64,000 nt of DNA, taken from the NCBI GenBank assembly GCA_032871835.1, contig CM065295.1, forward strand, positions 64,911,687-64,975,686. Direction: 5' to 3'. The first letter of the stretch is position 1. Each line of letters opens with the position of its first letter. Origin of the DNA: Dipteronia dyeriana (taxonomy: Eukaryota; Streptophyta; Magnoliopsida; Sapindales; Sapindaceae). The notes beneath the pieces were generated by a model, which was not told the origin of the DNA, did no database searches, and was given only the letters and a program-made list of their open reading frames with translations. The translations under genes and the position numbers were made by a program. This document shows, in pieces, positions 13,389-25,065 of this stretch.

Positions 13389-13724
13389 CTAACAAATCTT
13401 AATAAACCAATATCATATCTTGGTTTTTACACACCAAAATATCCAAACCATTCCAGCTCAATAATGCTTCCGGGGCCTCAAACAACAAAACCCATAAATC
13501 CCCACCACTTCAACCCAACCAAATATCTATCAAAAACTGACATTGAACTTTAACATCAAAAAAGAAAACCCAAATTGTTACCCAGATAAAACCCTAACTT
13601 TTACACAGATCCGCGATTCATGCTCTGCTTTAGAAGTGATAAAGAAAACAAGTACTTTCAGAAAAGATCAATACGAGGACAACACAAAGATTGAAGCTTT
13701 GATGGATTTGAGATTGTGGATTAC
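13389..13724 (-). other. Predicted 5'-UTR intron of the F-box gene
   Basis: On the - strand a donor (ttcaaag followed by gtaatcc, boundary 13724/13725) and an acceptor (ttgttag, boundary 13389/13388) bracket a 336-bp intron ending 11 nt before the chosen ATG. The 5'-UTR exon would lie from 13725 upward. This is a prediction from splice consensus only. Confidence 0.4.
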
Positions 13725-14277
13725 CTTTGAAACTCAAGCTTGAGTTGGGAAATGCAAATGCTTTATCAAATTGGAGAAGAGCCTAGCCTGGCCTCCTTCA
13801 CAATTCAAGACCGTGTCTCTGGACACTATTTTTGTTTTTTGTTTGTCACACATAATGTCAAGACAAAACAACAAAAATAAATTAAATTTGGAGACAAGAC
13901 AAGTTACATATTACTGTAGCTCAATGTCCAATCAGTGTACGACAGCTCAGCAAACTGAATTTTTGTTAGACGGTTTTCGTTTTGATTAGTCTGACTGATG
14001 AAATAAATTAGATTGGATGGACGGTGAGGATTTGATGAGTAAGTCAAGTATGAGTGTATGATTGTTTGAATTATGATATGATATGATGTAGATTTTATTT
14101 CTATTAAAGTGAAGCAGTTGGGGTCCACTAAACGGTGTTTTTCTCTTTATCAATCAATGGGCACCCACTCGGCCACTCGTTCTTCCACCGGCGGTTACCG
14201 GCGGTTGAAAACTTTGATTGCAAAATTGTTCTTCTTGCAATAAGTGTATATAAATTAATTAATAATCCTTTACACTA
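13725..14277. other. Upstream region of the F-box gene
   Basis: Presumed leader and promoter of the - strand F-box gene. A direct repeat accggcggtt occurs twice in a row near 14187-14206. I see no other gene here. Confidence 0.4.
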
Positions 14278-14722
14278 TATTTGGTTTCATAGAATATGAG
14301 AGAAGAAAATAAAAAAAATAATTTGGATGGATTTTTAATATCTTATTTAAATTATTAAGTGAGAGAGAAAGGAAGAATAAAGGAAATTGAAGGAAAATAA
14401 GGGAATAATTTCTTATTGTTTCACCAAATTTGGTTTCCACCTAAATTTGGAAGGAAAAGAAATAAATGAATCCATAATTAATGATTTTATCAATATATCA
14501 AAACTAACCCTATTAATATTGAGTATTCATATCATTGAACGAATATTATTTATGTAAATAGAATAAAATTAATTCATTTATTTCTCCCTTTCAAATAAGA
14601 TTGATTTCCTTTCCTTTTCTTTCTTTTATATTTATAACCATCTAAACAATAATAAAAAAAAATATCTTTATTTCATTTCCTTTCCTTTCTTTACCTTTCT
14701 CTCATATTCCACAATCCAAACA
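14278..14722. mobile_element. MITE-like element with terminal inverted repeats
   Basis: The left end (tatttggtttcat followed by agaatatgagagaa) and the reverse complement of the right end (tgtttggattgtgg followed by aatatgagagaa) form imperfect inverted repeats of about 28 bp. TA dinucleotides flank both ends (14276-14277 and 14723-14724). The interior is AT-rich and non-coding. Size and structure fit a non-autonomous DNA transposon; the superfamily is uncertain. Confidence 0.55.
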
Positions 14723-17110
14723 TAAGGTTAGAGAAAACTTTATGCAACTGCATTCATGGTAATTTCACTTAAATCCATTGGCAAAATATCATCTATTTAA
14801 ACATCTTTAACATATTAGTAATTTTAGTCCTTTATTTTTTTTTCAAAATACTTCACCTAAGTCTTTCGACTAAGAAATTAACGGTCAACTTTGACTATAT
14901 GTAAAAGTACATATTTACCCTTGTTAATATATAATACAAACCTATAATGTCAGTTTTACCCTAGAAAGGTTTTGTTATTAGTTATTACACCTTTACTTTT
15001 CAAAAAACAAATTCAAATAATTAAAACATTAAAATGATTAAATCCAAAATAAATAATATTTATATATCAAAAATAAAAAATATACATTTAAATGGCATAT
15101 TAAATAAAAGTAACACATTTTTTTTAAAGATACACACAAATTGATTAAGATCTTAAAACAATTATGGGTAATAGAAAATATAAATAAAAAACTTATACAA
15201 TTTTAAAAGTAAAAAAAAAAATCAATGGATAATAAAAAAAATTTAAAAACAATTATAATTTTAAAAACATAAAAATTAAATTAAAGGATAATAAAAAAAT
15301 ATTAAAAACCAGTAAAAAGAAATAATTGAAAAAGAAAAAATCAATGGATCTCCACCGTTGGATCTTGGTCGTCCAACGGTGGAGATCTATCAGTGAAACG
15401 ATGGAGATCTTTTTCAGGTAGCGATGGAGATCGTTTGGACATCCACTCCATGATGGAGGTCTATGACGGACCTCCGTCGATGAGCGATGGATCATTATTG
15501 CCTTCTTCGATAGAGGTCCATTGGATCTTCATGGCCATCATTTTTCACACAGTAAAAATTATATCTATAACAAGGATCTCATCCCTCACAACGATTGTAG
15601 TCAATCGGATCTATAATTATTTTGATTCGTCGATGTGGGCACTGACAACCTGCGAAATAAGAAGAAAAATGAAAGAGGGTGTCGAGCCACGAATAAGGGT
15701 TTTCCCTTTAGGAGAACTCTCTGATGCTCAAGTCAACATTTGTTCGACACAGTAGTACAATTAAAATTAGAAATAATACAAACTAGTTTGCTAGATGTCA
15801 TGAATCGAGAAATTTATCGATATCGATATATCTTGATCGACTTGAACGATCGATCGTTTAGGTCAATGTTATTCTTTCTCGAGCCCACGCGATCGAAGCC
15901 CTGTTAGGATCTTTATTGCTCGACTTTGGGGATCACTGATAGTCTAGTCGATCGTGGACTTGTGAGTTGTATGGTTGACCTGGCTTAGAGCGGTGACCAA
16001 CAATAAATACGGAGGGTATGAGCTGCAATAAATGCTTGATGAGATTAAGAACTTGAGAATGATAGAAAGCTTTCGCGAGAGTAGTATGTAAAAATCAGGA
16101 CCCTTTTCTGTGGAAAAAGGTGTCATATATATAGTGAGCTAGGATCAGTTCAACACTCATCGCCTTTATGTGAGGGCGTGAATCACATAGTCCGTTTTGA
16201 TTCATTTTGAATCGGACAACTTAAAAGCTAACGTTAGTAACGTCAAATCATAATCAACTCATTTATGAATTGATTTGACAACGTGCTAACTAGTGGGCCT
16301 GCTTCATGTGTTAGTTGTTGGGTTTTGAGTCAATTATTTTGACCTTACCCGATGGGTTTTTGTTTAGATAACGAATGAGCTTGTTGAATTGGGCCTGTGG
16401 CCCAGCTTTTGCCCACTACAAAGATATCATCTAGTTCTTTTTTTTTCATTCATTTTAACATTGAACAATAACACAAACGAAATTCGAATCCAACCAAAAT
16501 AACCAAACTCCAGCAGTCAACAATTCAAGATTTTTAAAGACAGAAAGAGAACATAAAAGGGAGGGAGATCATTAGTTATTTATTTTATTTTATTTCTTAA
16601 ATTAACTAATTAAAACACAGAACTCAGATGTAAGATCCAACAATGATTTCTAAGCAAATTTGAGATTGTTTGGGTTTCTTTTTCATTGAGAGAGAGAGAG
16701 AGGTGTTGGAGTAGCCGGAGAGATAAATATAAAAAATTCTCTTCTTTTATCAAAAAAAAAATTATCTAATAATTTAATATCTTATTTTGTTGTATTTAAA
16801 AAAAAACTTATTTTGTTGTTTTTAGGTTAATTTGGTGTTATATGTTAATCTTTTTTTATGACAAGGTTAAAATAACCCTAATTTAGATAAGTTTGACTAA
16901 CTGAGGTATTAAAGTGATGGATTTTGAAAAAATAAGGGATAAAAATTGCTAATATGATAAATATGTTTTAATAGGTGACATTTCTTCAAAAAGTAGGGAT
17001 TTAATGAAATTACCCCACAACATTTTTAATGAATGAGTTTCCGATTTCCACCATCGTATCTTGATATCCATAAACAACAATAAAATACGTGACCTATTAA
17101 TAAATCATCT
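14723..17110. other. Spacer, no gene recognised
   Basis: AT-rich to 15340, then a more GC-balanced part (15345-16420) with a perfect hairpin (listed separately) and a GATC-rich patch near 15810-15860. An open stretch on the + strand (15393-15755) has no resemblance to a known family. 16430-17110 is AT-rich again. Confidence 0.45.
15347..15387. repeat. Perfect 16-bp inverted repeat with 9-nt loop
   Basis: The arms gatctccaccgttgga (15347-15362) and tccaacggtggagatc (15372-15387) are perfectly complementary around a 9-nt loop. Partial repeats of ggagatc continue to about 15430. It would form a strong DNA or RNA hairpin. Confidence 0.85.
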
Positions 17111-17123
17111 AAGTATTAATTTT

Positions 17124-17210
17124 ATGTCATACTCATCGTCTCCTCATACCTATGCCACGAGTTATTAGTTCAAGTCCTCTAAAAAAAATTGTGTAACACT
17201 TCAAACAAAA
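17124..17210 (+). mobile_element. Very short SINE-like insertion with 13-bp target duplication
   Basis: An 87-bp insert is bounded by the perfect 13-bp direct repeat aagtattaatttt (17111-17123 and 17211-17223). It contains agttcaagtcct, close to the tRNA box-B consensus, and ends A-rich (caaacaaaa). The size is that of a tRNA-only retroposon or a 5'-head SINE fragment. Confidence 0.6.
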
Positions 17211-17655
17211 AAGTATTAATTTTCTATTAATTCTGAGGTTTCCTGGGAGAGGAAGAGTTCAAACTCTCAACCCCGTAATGCATGTGTGAAAGATTTACCA
17301 CCTAAGCAACTTTATCTTGTCGATAAATATTTATTTAAAAGTGAACCTATTCTAGCTTATATTTTTTTTACTTGGATGTATTTTTTTGTTAAAAGATTTT
17401 ATGAAATGTATTATTTACTCTAATCTAAGAGTTTCAATGGTGACAAACAACCATGCTTGTGTGCAGAGGTGACTATGTGGGATTCATCTCATCTCATCTT
17501 ATTGATATATATGCAAAGTCTTACAACCTAAAAGATTAAAAGACTAGTCTATTGGATTGTGACATCCATTAGTTTTTATTCTAGGGTTAACAACACTATT
17601 GCCCCTATACTATTTGCAGTTTGCGATTTGCCTCATAAACTTCTTTTAGACAGTA

Positions 17656-18499
17656 AACCTAGACATGCCCCCAGTCCAGATTTGTTTCGACTCTGAGTTC
17701 CAAATCGACAGTTTTGGTTCCAGTTCGGTTTCGACAGTTCTGTCCTGTTTGGTTCTCTTTTTTTAATTATTATTATTATTTTAATAAAAAAATTACTAGA
17801 CATGTAAATCTGTAAATGCACTTTATTGGGTAACCCAAAATTAAAATAAAATAAATATATGACAAACTAAAATATTGTAAATAAATTTATAAAATTTGTT
17901 GGAAATGAATTTTAATTGAGTAAAAAACTAAAAATAAATGCAATCGCAAATAAAATAAATTTTAATAATTTAGTAATTGAGAGAGAATTGGAAATTTGGA
18001 GGATTGAGACTTGAGATAGAAATGAGAATTATAGAGAATTGGGAGAAAATTGGAATGCATAAAATTGAATTTGGAGGGTATTTATAGAAAAAAAGAGAGG
18101 ATAGAATTGGAAATTTAGAAGATTGAGACTTGAGAGAGAAATGAGAATTAGAGAGAATTGGGAGAAAATTAGAGTGAAAAAATTTGAATTCGGATGGCAT
18201 TTATAGAAAAAAAAAGGAGTCGTTGAGCCTAACGGCCTATTGACGTCAGTAAGCCGTTGGGGGCCCAACGGTCGGCTAACGTCGGCCTACCGTCAGGCCT
18301 CAACAACTCCAACAAATCATTTAAAAAAAAATTGGTATGGGAACCGCCTGTTCCAAAATTGGAACCGTACCAGTGGTTCGGTCCGGTTATGAGATTTATG
18401 GAATGGAACCTCCTTGGTTTTGGATTACGGTCCAGTTCCGAGGCCCATGGTTTCGGTTCGGTTCCACGGTTGGAACCGAACCGTGGTCATGTGTAGGTT
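17656..18499. mobile_element. hAT-like non-autonomous DNA transposon
   Basis: The ends read aacctagacatg on the left and catgtgtaggtt on the right, an inverted repeat with one mismatch in 12. Subterminal regions are rich in ggttcggttc and ccggttccag words on both strands, the style of hAT-derived non-autonomous elements. The centre (about 17975-18220) is a tandem duplication of about 120 bp. No transposase is inside. A clean 8-bp target duplication was not found. Confidence 0.5.
17975..18220. repeat. Two tandem copies of a 120-bp unit inside the hAT-like element
   Basis: The unit (gaattggaaatttggaggattgagac..., ending gtatttatagaaaaaa) occurs twice in direct orientation with about 90% identity by eye. 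Confidence 0.75.
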
Positions 18500-19159
18500 A
18501 ACCCTATGAACTCTATTTAATTGGCAACAAGTGACAGCATGGGGACAGAACCCTTTTTTCGTCACTTGTTGATCGTCACATGATTTTCAAATGTTAAGCC
18601 ACAATGGGCATTTGAGTCATTTCATGATTAGATATGAGGGGCATCTTGCAAATTCTGAACCATTATGTGGATTTCTAAAAAAAAAAATCCAAATTTCTCT
18701 CGATTGCCTTATTACATAAATCTAGGGTTTCCCGATTTCCTATAGATTTATGGGTAAAATTGAAGGTTTAGGGTTAGAAAATCACCCGATTAAGAGTAAG
18801 GTTGGTTCTAGATTTTGTGTTTTCTTAAGGTGGTTTGTATTTTTGGGGTATTTATAGGAATGGGTATGAGAAAATTTTTACATTTATAAAAGAACGGTAG
18901 TGATATTTGTTATATTTGTTACTTGATGTGTTACAACTTTGATTACAGTTGTTGATTTACAACTTTGATTATATTAGTGTGATCCTGGGTATAAGCTACA
19001 ATTTATATTCCAATTTTCGATTAACTTTGATTTACAATAACAGTGATAAGTTACAACTTTGATTCCTATTTTTATTGTGATTGACTTGGATTTTATTACT
19101 ACAATTGATTCTAATCCATTACCTTGATTTACTCTGCAGATCTTGATTACATTGATATT
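18500..19159. other. Spacer upstream of a MULE relic
   Basis: Contains a ctagggtttccc word near 18722 typical of plant leaders, and several repeats of gttacaactttgatt (18920-19070). It could be part of the MULE relic's 5' end. No coding region is recognised. Confidence 0.4.
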
Positions 19160-20590
19160 TTTTACCTTCAGGGTGCATCATGATAAAGAGTATGATGAAC
19201 GAACAAGAAAGTATAGTGATGTATGTAAAAATTAGTTTTTTCGACTATGTAAGTATAGACGAATTGTCTTTACTTGACTTTGATGATATTGCTGTGAACT
19301 TGGGTTATAAGGTGCTTGTGGGGTAATGGGCTTGATGTGGTTGGTGATGAGTATGATTTTGTTAGTTATTGGCCTGATGTAGTTGTTCTCAGTCAACTAG
19401 GGTTAATGAAGAGGGCTATAAAGAATATTTGGAGAAGATACTGAGAGAGCTAAATGTCAAATTAAATAAAGGTAAACAAGTAGCACAAGAGGTAGAATTT
19501 GGTGAGAAAATAATGGAGTCAGATTATGATCAAGAACCAGAAGACATAACAACTGATACTTATGTAGATCCAAATAAGGTTTAGGATATTTTACGATTTC
19601 AAGATGTTCCACATGTAAAATGTGGAACGAGATCTGATATTAATGATGGATCAGATGATTTGAAGAGCTTGGATGGATCTGATGGTGAGGATGATGAATG
19701 AAGACAATCGATGAAGTTAATCAACACATGGTACCACAAATTCAATCCAAATTAAGACATGCAAAATCCAATTTTTAGGCTTGGTATGGAGGTTGGTAGT
19801 ACTGATGTATTTAGAAAGACCATCAAGGCACATGTTGTGAAACATAATAGGGCAACTAAGTTTTCGAAAAATGATCCTTACAGGGTTAGGGTAGTTTGAA
19901 AGGGCCAGAGATGCAAATGGTTTGTATCTGCATCTTGGTTGGGTGATAAAAATACATTAAAGATAAAAAATTCCCTAGATGAACAAACTTGTGCTTTGTG
20001 TTTTAAGAATAAGTTTGTTAATTCTAAGGTGATAGTTGAGAAGTATGTATGTCAATGGATGGCAAACCTACATTGGAACTTTGTTGGATTGTCTCAACAA
20101 TTAAGGACAAACAACAATGTTGATGCTTCCATATAACAATAACATCGTGCTAGAAATGTTGTAAGAGAGATGATCATAGGGTCTGTTAAGGAGCAATACT
20201 TCAAACTTTGGGAGTACAGTGCAAAGCTTAAAAGGATGAACCCATGAAGTTCGGTTATTATGAAATGTTTTGATGAAGTTGTTGGTGAAAATCCTAGGTT
20301 CGATAGGCTTTACATTTGCATGGCTGCTTTGAAGAAGGAATGAAAAGAATGATGTATGCCCAGTTTAAAGTTGGATGATTGTTTCATCAAAGGATATCAT
20401 ATTGGCATGGCCAACTTCTTACAACCATTGAGGTGATCCAAACAACCAAATGTATCCACTGGTTTATGTTTTGTGGAGTCTAAGTGTAAGGAAACATGAT
20501 TTTGGTTTATAGAGCTATTAGCAGCTTATTTAGAACTTGACAATTCTTATAGGATTGTGTAGATCACTAATAAATTATGATTAAAATAGA
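19160..20590 (+). pseudogene. MuDR/MULE transposase relic (lineage 1)
   Basis: Three blocks in family order. The N-terminal block (19178-19325) reads SFFDYVSIDELSLLDFDDIA and then NLGYKVL, matching the PB1-like domain of MULE transposases. The MuDR DNA-binding block (19764-20130) contains FRLGMEVGSTDVFRKTIKAH, an RVRVV segment, CKWFVSASW and an EQTCALCFKNK..NSKVIVEKY zinc-ligand pattern. The start of the DDE domain (about 20150-20590) reads LKLDDCFIKGYH (first catalytic Asp) and then SKQPNVSTGLCFVESKCKE. Several in-frame stops and frameshifts interrupt it (for example TGA in VV-KG near 19899 and TAA near 20136). The SWIM C-terminus is missing. It is a dead copy, of a lineage different from elements A and B. 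Confidence 0.75.
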
Positions 20591-21126
20591 CAATCTTAAA
20601 AGCAAATAGTTCACTTTTTTTTTTTTGAAATAATAGTTGACTAAAAATTGAAAATGACAATTATTCATTTTCAATTTATTACATTATATATTTTTAAAAA
20701 AACAACAATAATAATGTGGCTTCCATGGAGGAAGTTGTCTTCCTCGAGATCAGAAGAAGTGAGCTTATTCCAATCTGGAGGAAGCGATCTTCCCCTAGTA
20801 ATGATATGAAAGAAGTCTCTATCCATATCCGATCAGAAGAAGATGCGACTTCCTCTATATTGGAGGGAGATGCCCCTTCCTTTGGCAATACAAGGTGGCC
20901 TCCACAATGTCATATATATTTGTTTTAGAATTTTTGTATATGTTTTTATAATATTTATTGATTTTTTGTTATCGTTTACGATATTTTTTATATATATATA
21001 TCAAATATTGTACAATACAAGTCTTAAGACAAAAATATCCTCACACTAAGTTTTGTTAACGAGGGAAGAACTACATCGATGAGTTTTTGATAATTTAGGA
21101 GCTACGTGAACCAAAAATGCAAACAT
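20591..21126. other. Spacer, no gene recognised
   Basis: AT-rich with a GAAG/CTTC-rich patch (20715-20890) that is open on both strands but resembles no known family. Confidence 0.4.
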
Positions 21127-21712
21127 TGCTAGAGATGTTAATGGGACGGGTTCGGTGTGGGGTGCGGGTGTTCGGGGCGGGTGGCCCTCCCCGCACCCCA
21201 CCCTATTTCCTTTTTGAAAACTCATACCCTCTTAAAACCCGTTCAATAGATAGAGCGAGGTAGGGCGAGGTGAGATATGCTTTCCCCATCCCCACCCAAT
21301 TTACCTCATTTAATTTATTTATCTAAAATATTTATTAAAATCTTGTCAATTTTTTTTATTAAAATAATAAATATGTATCCCATTAAATATGATAGAATAT
21401 ATAAATTAATTCCAAAAAACTATTGAAAATTATTTCATAAAAATAAATCTTAAAACTAAACAAATAAATTCAATCATTTTAAAACACATAAATTGTACTA
21501 AATAATAAAAAATATATATTATATTTTAAGAGGGACGAGGTAGGGCGGGGATTATAAAACTCTTCCATGCCCATTATGGGGTTTTATCATCTATCTACAT
21601 CTCCGCTCCATTCCAATCAAATTAAAACTTATTTCCACTAAATAAGTATGGATACCCATAGGTCCTCGTCCCCATAGATTATTTTATCATCCATAAACAT
21701 TGTTAATAGGAC
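21127..21712. mobile_element. Degenerate DNA-transposon-like element with GC-rich edges
   Basis: Both edges are unusually GC-rich (gggacgggttcgg..gggcgggtggccc near 21145-21190, and gaggtagggcggggat near 21535) around an AT-rich core, a pattern seen in plant hAT-type non-autonomous elements. The near-repeat cattgctag / cattgttaa flanks it. Ends are approximate and no protein is encoded. A weaker relic with similar words lies at 52835-53010. Confidence 0.35.
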
Positions 21713-21959
21713 ATGAAAAGCTAATAAAATTTTCCCTAGATAGACTAATAAATGCGGAGGTTTGGGGACAACTAAAAAAAATATGCACCAAGTCACCAAC
21801 ACAACGAAACAAATTAAACAATAAAAACATTGTCAAAAAAAAAAAATCATAAAGACAAGGCAAGCTATTATTTATCACAATTAATTACTTAATGATTACC
21901 CTTCTTAGATTAGACCCTTAAACCAAAAACAAATCCTTCCTACGTTTCATTAATGTGTT

Positions 21960-22495
21960 TAAAAATTAAATATCACTTTTTGAGATGGTATTTCAACGAT
22001 GTCACTGATTTAATAACTTATATTTAAAAGACACCTATTATGATGAACGGACAAAAATACCATCAATATTTGTTCATCAGATTTCTCTCATTCATTTTTT
22101 TACAGTGAGAGTTGTGAAATAGAGAGAGAAATTTATGTTAAAACTCAAGTGTTATACAGACACATTCGGAGGTCGAGTTGCCCGATCAGCTCCTAGGGGG
22201 CGCCCCCTGGAGCTTTTTTTTTCTGATCAGTGCTTAAAAGGCTCAAAACTTTTACTAAAAAGCTCACTCGACTTAACTAAACCAATTTAAAAAAAAAACG
22301 ATCATTTGAAAAATATACTCGATTCTTTAAAAAAAAAATCATCGATTCTTTTTAATATATGCTCAATTTCGCTACAAATATACTCGATTTAACTAAACCT
22401 AATTTTCTAAAAAAAAAATATCTATCATTTGAAGAATATTCTCGATCCTGTGAAAAATATTCTCCATCCTTTGAAAAAAATTGATTTAAAAGGGT
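21960..22495 (+). mobile_element. Relic left end of an A/B-type MULE (terminal repeat plus CTCGATC array)
   Basis: The segment 21965-22060 (gagatggtatttcaacgatgtcac..ttaaaagacacctattatgatgaac) matches the left terminal repeats of elements A (33795) and B (55680). After about 170 bp, a short degenerate array with tactcgattcttt and tattctcgatcctgtg units (22295-22480) follows, the same minisatellite that lies in the leader introns of A and B. No transposase follows; the sequence runs directly into a caulimovirid-like fragment. Confidence 0.6.
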
Positions 22496-22499
22496 CAAA

Positions 22500-24310
22500 A
22501 CTTGTGAGAGCCAACTCTTTGTTCTCATAACTCCCTGAAGCTACTATATTCTCCAAGTTTGATTTAAAAGGAGCTTTTTGGCTGATAGGCATCCATCCAG
22601 AAGAAAGATACAAGACAATTTTTTGTCTTCCAAATGCCTAATACCAATGGACCGTCTTACCTTTTGGATTAAAAACTGCTCCTTCTCTTTTTCAAAAGGT
22701 CATCACTAGGATCTTCCGGCCTATCATCCATTATGCCTTAATATATATTGATGACATTCTGCTGTTTTCCCCAGTTGAAGAGTCTCATACCAGACTTTTA
22801 CAACAATTCCACCAGATTATAAACCAGTATGGAATTATGCTCTCGGAAAAGAAGAGTTCGATTGGTGTAGCTGAAATCGAATTCCTAGGCATGCAGATAA
22901 AAGAAGGATCTTATCATCCTAGCCCTCATTTAGCCAAACAATTCCTTGACTTCCCAGATTTGGGCCTCACCCAAAAGCAGGTTCAACAATTTATTGGCAT
23001 TGTCAACTACATCATGGATTTTATCCCACATACAAGCCAGTACACTACAATCCTATCCACTTTGCTTAAGAAGAACCCTCCTCAATGGGACACATCTCAT
23101 TCTGAAGCAGTGGCCCATCTAAAGAAGATCTCCCAGAATCTGTTTCCATTGCACATACCCTCTTCAGGCCAGCTCATCCTCCAAACTGATGCAAGTGACC
23201 ATTTATGGGGTGCTATTCTTATTGAAGAAATAGAGGGAAATTGTCACTATTGCGGTCATAGCAGTGGACAATTCGAGGACGCTAAAAAACACTATCATAC
23301 TGTCTACAAAGAAATCCTTACGGTAAAAAATGGAATATCCAAGTTTGATTTCCACCCCAGGTCTAGGAATTTCATCATAGAAATGGACAATTCATCTTTT
23401 CCAAAGGTCCTGGAATTCCGCAACAAACTCCCTCCAAATCCCCAGCTTTTAAGGCTCAAATACTGGTTCTTTAGGTATGATTTCTCGGTGATACACATTA
23501 AAGGGCACGATAACATCATTCCTGATATGCTCTCCAGATCTCCTCCCGTCACCTTTATCTCTCGAGCTGGACCCATCCCTTTACTATATATGGTAACCTC
23601 TTCGGCATCATCCTCAGTCTCTTCTCCACCTTTGCCTTCTTCTCATCCTTCTTTTCCCCCATATTTGATGGCAATTATACCTCCATGCCATTCTCCTTCT
23701 GTTCTGCAAATACATAACTTTGCCAAGACAGACCTCCCTATTTACCTCTCCCAAATCAATGACCAAGGCTATAGACACCAGCTAGTCAATCCTGCTAAAC
23801 CTTTTCTTGACCCCTTTGTGTCTCCCCCCTTTTATTTTCATTCTCCTCAGGTCCTATGGTTTTTATGGTGTTTATCTGCCCTATTTCATCATGCTATGGT
23901 TTTTCCCCTCCAAGCATTATATGACGCCATCCAAGACCCTTCCTCACTCAATGAAAATCTTTGAACCTTCCTCCAGTGGTTCAGTCCCCTGTCCTCTTGG
24001 CAGACTGAGCTCACCAAGCTCATGGGCCATTACCATATTTGGAAGATATGTTGTATCTGGATCTTTCACAGGCCCTATCGTCACAGCCCACATACCGGTC
24101 TTCTGTGGATCTCTAATACTAGTTACGAGTGGGATACATTGTATGACTACGAGAGACTGTATCCAATCAGTATCCAGATCCCTCTCCTCAATTTCCTTTG
24201 TGACGTCAACAATGATACAACATATGTCCTTTTTATCCTTCCAAGAATCCCAAGGGACCCGTCTCGAAGTTGGCACCTTAACCAAAATTCTTATCTACTA
24301 GATTCGTAAG
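22500..24310 (+). pseudogene. Endogenous caulimovirid-like RT/RNase H polyprotein fragment
   Basis: This is a genome-integrated relic of a plant pararetrovirus (Caulimoviridae). It starts inside the reverse transcriptase (FSKFDLKGAFWLIGIHPEE near 22555), carries the catalytic YIDDILLFSP box near 22745-22775, and continues through the RT connection. The RNase H domain contains LQTDASDHLWGA, the catalytic-Glu segment YHTVYKEI, EMDNS and GHDNIIPDMLSRSP. After 23560 comes a Ser/Pro-rich C-terminal tail typical of the enzymatic polyprotein of some endogenous groups. Breaks: TAA at 22639-22641 in the RT, TGA at 23962-23964, and a frame change after it (the remaining open part runs to about 24309). 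Protease, movement and coat regions are absent. It is truncated and non-functional. The genus within the family cannot be settled by eye. Confidence 0.8.
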
Positions 24311-24329
24311 ACTCAGATCAGAGAGACGC

Positions 24330-24720
24330 ATGACCCTGTTCTATTTACGGAGCTCTTGACTCAGAAGATGAATATCATACTACCTGCAATCTCAGCAGTC
24401 CTTGACTTTTCAACATCCTTATCTCTTCTTTATCTTGATGCTATCATGTTTGACAGTTGTTTGCTTTGTTGTTTGTCTCTTGTCCGACCTAATTTTCTTT
24501 TGTAAGATATGCTTGGCTGTTTTAGCTTTTGTATCTTTTGCTTGTCGGCCATTAGCCTTGACCTTATCTTCTCAGAGCTCTCCCATCTTCTATGAATAGC
24601 TTGAGATGCTCTTCTTGTAAAAATCAATCGAAGAAAAATAAAATCTGAGTGTTTGTTTTTATATATGGCTTTCTAAGTTTATTTTATCCTAATCTTCTGA
24701 CCGTTTTATGTTGGGATCTG
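24330..24720 (+). other. Possible non-coding part of the caulimovirid insertion
   Basis: Directly downstream of the polyprotein relic lie a TATA-like ctatgaatagc (near 24590) and, about 50 nt later, aataaaat (24639). A promoter followed closely by a poly(A) signal is the usual order in caulimovirid intergenic regions. No tRNA-Met primer-binding site was found, so this is tentative. Confidence 0.28.
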
Positions 24721-24929
24721 TAGTTCACCAAAGTCTCAGTATGCTCTATGCTTGCCTCTTATGAGAACCCTGCACATTAGAACAGATTTGGCTCAAGATC
24801 TCCATCTATCTTTGATAGGAAGTTTTGCATGTGAGTACCCTGTTTAGGCCATTGAGGTAAGGTCGTTTGTGGGGAAAACTAAGCAATTACCCTATCTGAA
24901 GATGGTCGTGGAGCTCTCTGCCCTCCGAA

Positions 24930-25065
24930 ATGGTATATATATATAATGTAAATTATATTTATTATACATTTTATAATATATATAAATATTATATATATTA
25001 TTATATATTATTATATATATATAATATTATAATCTGTGTTGTTATATATATAAGATGGGTACTCT
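24930..25065. repeat. TA/TTA-rich low-complexity tract
   Basis: Long irregular run of tatat, attat and ttata words; no coding potential. Confidence 0.8.

Noticed and set aside
13378..13395. Upstream start for the F-box gene (six extra residues)
   Set aside because: The codon at 13395 is TTG and a splice acceptor lies between it and ATG 13377.
15393..15755. 120-residue open frame as a gene
   Set aside because: No family resemblance, no splice or start context, and it includes the hairpin-derived ggagatc repeats.
17224..17330. tRNA gene or SINE suggested by gagttcaaactctcaacc
   Set aside because: A cloverleaf could not be drawn and no target duplication was found; left as spacer.
22040..22230. 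Interpreting the ggggcgccccct palindrome near 22198 as a regulatory site
   Set aside because: A single short GC palindrome inside a degraded MULE end, with no gene nearby to regulate.
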